From Pontibacter mangrovi (GTDB taxonomy: Bacteria; Bacteroidota; Bacteroidia; Cytophagales; Hymenobacteraceae): a DNA stretch of 64,000 nt. Each line of letters starts with the position of its first letter. Within the stretch, counting starts at the first letter, position 1. Location: NCBI RefSeq assembly GCF_006385705.1, contig NZ_VFRQ01000007.1, positions 1 to 64,000 of the forward strand. Reading direction: 5' to 3'. Positions 62,057 through 64,000 of the stretch are shown one piece after another. The notes under the pieces were generated by a model. It searched no databases. It was not told the DNA's origin and saw only the letters and a list, made by a program, of their open reading frames with translations. A program made the position numbers and the translations under genes.

Positions 62057-62248
62057 TTATTTCTTGTCAGCAGTGCTGTTTTTCATGTCCTGAACTTCCT
62101 TGCGGATGTCCTGCGCCATGTTCTTCAGGTCCTGCATGCCTTTGCGTACGCGAGTACCAGCAGCGGCATTGCCTTTCTCATAGAACTTTTCGAAGTCACC
62201 TTCCAGAGACATAACTAAGTCCTTCAGTTTGCTAAAGTTGTTGTTCAT
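62057..62248 (-). CDS. Histone H1/Hc1-like small protein
   Basis: 63 residues, strongly helical and charged (MNNNFSKLKDLVMSLEGDFE ... GNAAAGTRVRKGMQDLKNMA, ending KNSTADKK). This is the pattern of the short Hc1-like proteins in Bacteroidota, thought to bind the nucleoid. The motif AAGTRVRKGMQDLK is the most recognisable part. Single gene on the minus strand. Confidence 0.8.
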   Translation of the reverse strand: MNNNFSKLKDLVMSLEGDFEKFYEKGNAAAGTRVRKGMQDLKNMAQDIRKEVQDMKNSTADKK

Positions 62249-62353
62249 TAGAGCAATTGTTATAGTGAAACATTTAATTTTGTAGCTCTAATATACACAT
62301 TTGTTACAAACAAGCAAAGATTAGGCAATTTTAATATAAGCCTTTATGAGCCG

Positions 62354-63592
62354 TTAAGCCGTAACTGCGGGTGTAGAGTACAGTCCCTTGTCTAGCTTTT
62401 GTGCAATTTTCTCAAATGCGTTGATTGTTTCCTCCACGTCAGCCAGCGAGTGCGCGGCTGTCGGGATCAGGCGCAGCATGATCACATCCTTTGGAACCAC
62501 CGGGTACACCACGATAGAGCAGAAGATGCTGAAGTTTTCGCGCAGGTCCAGCGTCAGCTGCGTAGCATCCGGAATCTGGCCGTTCAGGAACACAGGCGTC
62601 ACCGGCGATTCAGTTGTACCAATGTTGAATCCTTTTTCGCGCAGCCCGCTCTGCAGGGCGTGTACTACCTCCCACAGCTTGTCTTTCAGCTCCGGCTTAG
62701 AGCGCAGCAGCTCCAGGCGTTTCAGGGCACCCACTACCAGCGGCATTGGCAGCGATTTGGCAAAGATCTGCGAACGCATGTTGTAGCGCAGGTACTCCAC
62801 CACTTGCTCGTTAGATGCCACAAAGGCACCGATGCTGGCCATGGACTTGGCAAACGTTGAGAAGTATACGTCAATACCATCCTGCACGCCCAGGTGCTCT
62901 CCAGTACCGGCACCCGTAGCACCCATCGTACCGAAGCCGTGCGCATCATCCACGAACAGGCGGAAGTTGAATTTCTCCTTCAGGGCCACCACTTCGCGCA
63001 GCTTGCCTAGGTTACCGGACATACCAAACACACCCTCGGTAATCACCAGGATAGCACCGCCTGTGTTCTCCGCCCACTTAGTGGCGCGAACCAGCTGCTT
63101 CTCCAGGCTTTCCATGTCGTTGTGGCCATACACAAAGCGCTTGCCCTGGTGCAGACGCACACCGTCTATGATACAAGCATGAGACTCGGCGTCGTAAACA
63201 ATCACATCGTGGCGATCAACCAAGGCATCTATAATTGAAAGCACCCCCTGATAACCGAAGTTCAGCAGCATGGCGTCATCCTTCTTCACAAATTCTGCCA
63301 GCTCAGACTCCAACTGCTCATGCAGGTTTGTATTACCAGACATAATGCGCGCGCCCATTGGCGTGGCCATCCCCCACTCTGCCGCGGCTTCAGCATCAGC
63401 TTTGCGCACTTCAGGGTGGTTTGCCAGGCCAAGGTAGTTGTTAAGGCTCCAGGTAAGTACCTCTTTGCCTCTGAACTTCATACGTGGAGCGATCTCACCC
63501 TCCAGCTTCGGAAATGTAAAATAACCGTGTGCGTAGTGCGAGTGGCTTCCTAGCGGGCCTCTGTTGGTCAACAACTTTTCAAATAAATCCAC
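62354..63592 (-). CDS. Alpha-oxoamine synthase (serine palmitoyltransferase or cysteate acyltransferase type)
   Basis: 412-residue PLP enzyme from a GTG start at 63592 (first residues VDLFEKLL); no ATG lies in frame just upstream. PLP-binding Lys in STFAKSMASIGAF, cofactor Asp/His in FVDDAHGFGTMG, and SLNNYLGLANHPEV. The group condenses an amino acid with an acyl thioester: serine for sphingolipids, cysteate for capnine sulfonolipids (both occur in Bacteroidota), or glycine in Kbl-type enzymes. The G-for-A change after TFAKS-x4 (GAF, not GGY) leaves the substrate open. Divergent from accC. Confidence 0.82.
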   Translation of the reverse strand: MDLFEKLLTNRGPLGSHSHYAHGYFTFPKLEGEIAPRMKFRGKEVLTWSLNNYLGLANHPEVRKADAEAAAEWGMATPMGARIMSGNTNLHEQLESELAEFVKKDDAMLLNFGYQGVLSIIDALVDRHDVIVYDAESHACIIDGVRLHQGKRFVYGHNDMESLEKQLVRATKWAENTGGAILVITEGVFGMSGNLGKLREVVALKEKFNFRLFVDDAHGFGTMGATGAGTGEHLGVQDGIDVYFSTFAKSMASIGAFVASNEQVVEYLRYNMRSQIFAKSLPMPLVVGALKRLELLRSKPELKDKLWEVVHALQSGLREKGFNIGTTESPVTPVFLNGQIPDATQLTLDLRENFSIFCSIVVYPVVPKDVIMLRLIPTAAHSLADVEETINAFEKIAQKLDKGLYSTPAVTA

Positions 63593-63749
63593 TTGTGTAA
63601 TAATTAGGTTATCGGGATAATTTCTGATCTTTTTGTCATCGTGCCCTATAGCTTACAGTAAGGTACAATGCGGCACAAAGTTATGGTTTATTCATCTCAT
63701 ATACAATTGTTGCCCTATACAGTGATTCTCATTTTTAAAGGAGCATTTT

Positions 63750-63757
63750 TAACTTTG
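63750..63757 (+). promoter_or_regulatory. -7 element of accC
   Basis: TAACTTTG fits TAnnTTTG, 45 nt before the accC ATG. Confidence 0.45.
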
Positions 63758-63802
63758 CCTCTAAAAGCGTTTCTTTGAAGTAAAATAAAGTAAAGCTTCT
63801 GC

Positions 63803-64000
63803 ATGAGAAAAATCAACAAGATTCTGGTCGCCAACCGTGGTGAGATTGCGCTGCGCGTTATGAGGACCGCTAAGGAAATGGGTATCAAGACCGTAGCCGT
63901 TTACAGCGAAGCCGATCGTAACGCCCTGCATGTGCGTTTTGCAGATGAGGCTGTGTGCGTGGGCGGACCTAAGTCAAGCGAGTCATACCTGCGCGGCGAC
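63803..64000 (+). CDS. accC: Biotin carboxylase, partial (5' end)
   Basis: 66 residues from the ATG at 63803 to the window edge: [20 protein letters not shown] is the biotin carboxylase N-terminus, followed by [20 protein letters not shown] and DEAVCVGG. It carboxylates biotin on BCCP, for acetyl-CoA carboxylase or a propionyl/methylcrotonyl-CoA carboxylase; only the missing remainder could tell. Confidence 0.9.
   Translation, partial: MRKINKILVANRGEIALRVMRTAKEMGIKTVAVYSEADRNALHVRFADEAVCVGGPKSSESYLRGD

Larger units (their letters stand above)
732..62868. repeat. Dispersed over-represented heptamer AAGTATA / TATACTT
   Basis: By eye I count about 100 exact copies on either strand, where chance predicts about 8 (64,000 x 2 / 4^7). 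Starts include 732, 3137, 3889, 4834, 5070, 6343, 7019, 8370, 8381, 9042, 9504, 9795, 10068, 10204, 10263, 10420, 14752, 14971, 15103, 15933, 16815, 16971, 17670, 18173, 20084-20098, 20633, 20853, 20938, 21103, 21135, 22333, 22358, 23156, 23264, 25856, 27964, 27986, 28028, 28901, 28962, 29087, 29124, 33509, 33638, 33817, 39443-39499, 48049-48052, 48248, 48352, 48396, 48483, 48907, 51561, 52395, 58209, 58411, 58565, 58614, 59331, 59512, 62862. Almost absent from 741-3136, 10.43-14.75 kb and 59.5-62.8 kb. Confidence 0.85.

Noticed and set aside
1..64000. CRISPR arrays, prophage, insertion sequences, tRNA and rRNA genes
   Set aside because: Looked for regular spacers, transposase or integrase motifs and cloverleaf or rRNA sequences by eye; none seen. 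A tRNA scan would be decisive.

Overview
The window reads as chromosomal DNA of a Bacteroidota bacterium, most likely a Cytophagales/Hymenobacteraceae (Pontibacter-like) genome. This is inferred from the Bacteroidota-type promoters (TTTG, 17-21 nt, TAnnTTTG), the type IX secretion C-terminal domain on a subtilase, TonB-dependent receptors with a carboxypeptidase-like N-domain, the DUF2911/DUF4136/DUF1206 families, a fused HisB and a small Hc1-like histone. I see no insertion sequence, integrase, CRISPR array, rRNA or tRNA. G+C is near 50 % except for the strikingly G+C-rich first 0.7 kb.

Layout. 0-5 kb (minus): exopolysaccharide export genes, namely an outer-membrane barrel, a Wza-like lipoprotein, a Wzc-like tyrosine kinase with a Gly-Tyr repeat tail, then a terminator and a partial GDP-L-fucose synthase. 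5-10 kb: an unknown protein, an HD phosphohydrolase, a CPA2/Kef cation antiporter, a DUF4136 lipoprotein and a DUF1206 membrane protein. 10-18 kb (plus): an NtrC-type response regulator paired with a large PAS hybrid kinase, then an M20 amidohydrolase and an alanine racemase. 18-21 kb: an AsmA-like membrane protein and a dehalogenase-like hydrolase.

21-38 kb is an amino-acid block. hisH-A-F-IE, trpE-G-D-C-F-B-A plus a DAHP synthase, and hisG-D-C-B are three adjacent minus-strand operons. Each is preceded by a short leader peptide that I translated by hand: three consecutive Trp codons before trpE, four consecutive His codons before hisH, and a His-His-Phe-His-His run before hisG. The trp leader has all parts of a ribosome-mediated attenuator and a perfect-match promoter. 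The hisH leader has a promoter and an intrinsic terminator. The hisG leader lacks an obvious U-tract terminator.

38-47 kb: a DUF2911/TPR protein, a TonB-dependent receptor, rpe, a T9SS subtilase, a lipoprotein, mnmA, and a TrpF paralogue that has lost its catalytic Cys. 47-57 kb: a tight eight-gene minus-strand operon (TPR protein, plugless barrel, HU/SPOR protein, ExbB, ExbD, TonB, FolC, TrmB). 57-64 kb: holA, a DUF922-like putative metalloprotease, a Cys-less thioredoxin-fold protein, tyrS, an Hc1-like histone, an alpha-oxoamine synthase (sphingolipid or sulfonolipid type) and the start of accC.

The most unusual signal is not a gene. The heptamer AAGTATA (or TATACTT) occurs about 100 times by eye count, against about 8 expected by chance. 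It lies in intergenic DNA and in all codon frames, and several times as inverted pairs in convergent terminators. That resembles how DNA-uptake sequences are arranged in Neisseria and Pasteurellaceae. In addition there are composite palindromic intergenic repeats inside the his and trp operons.
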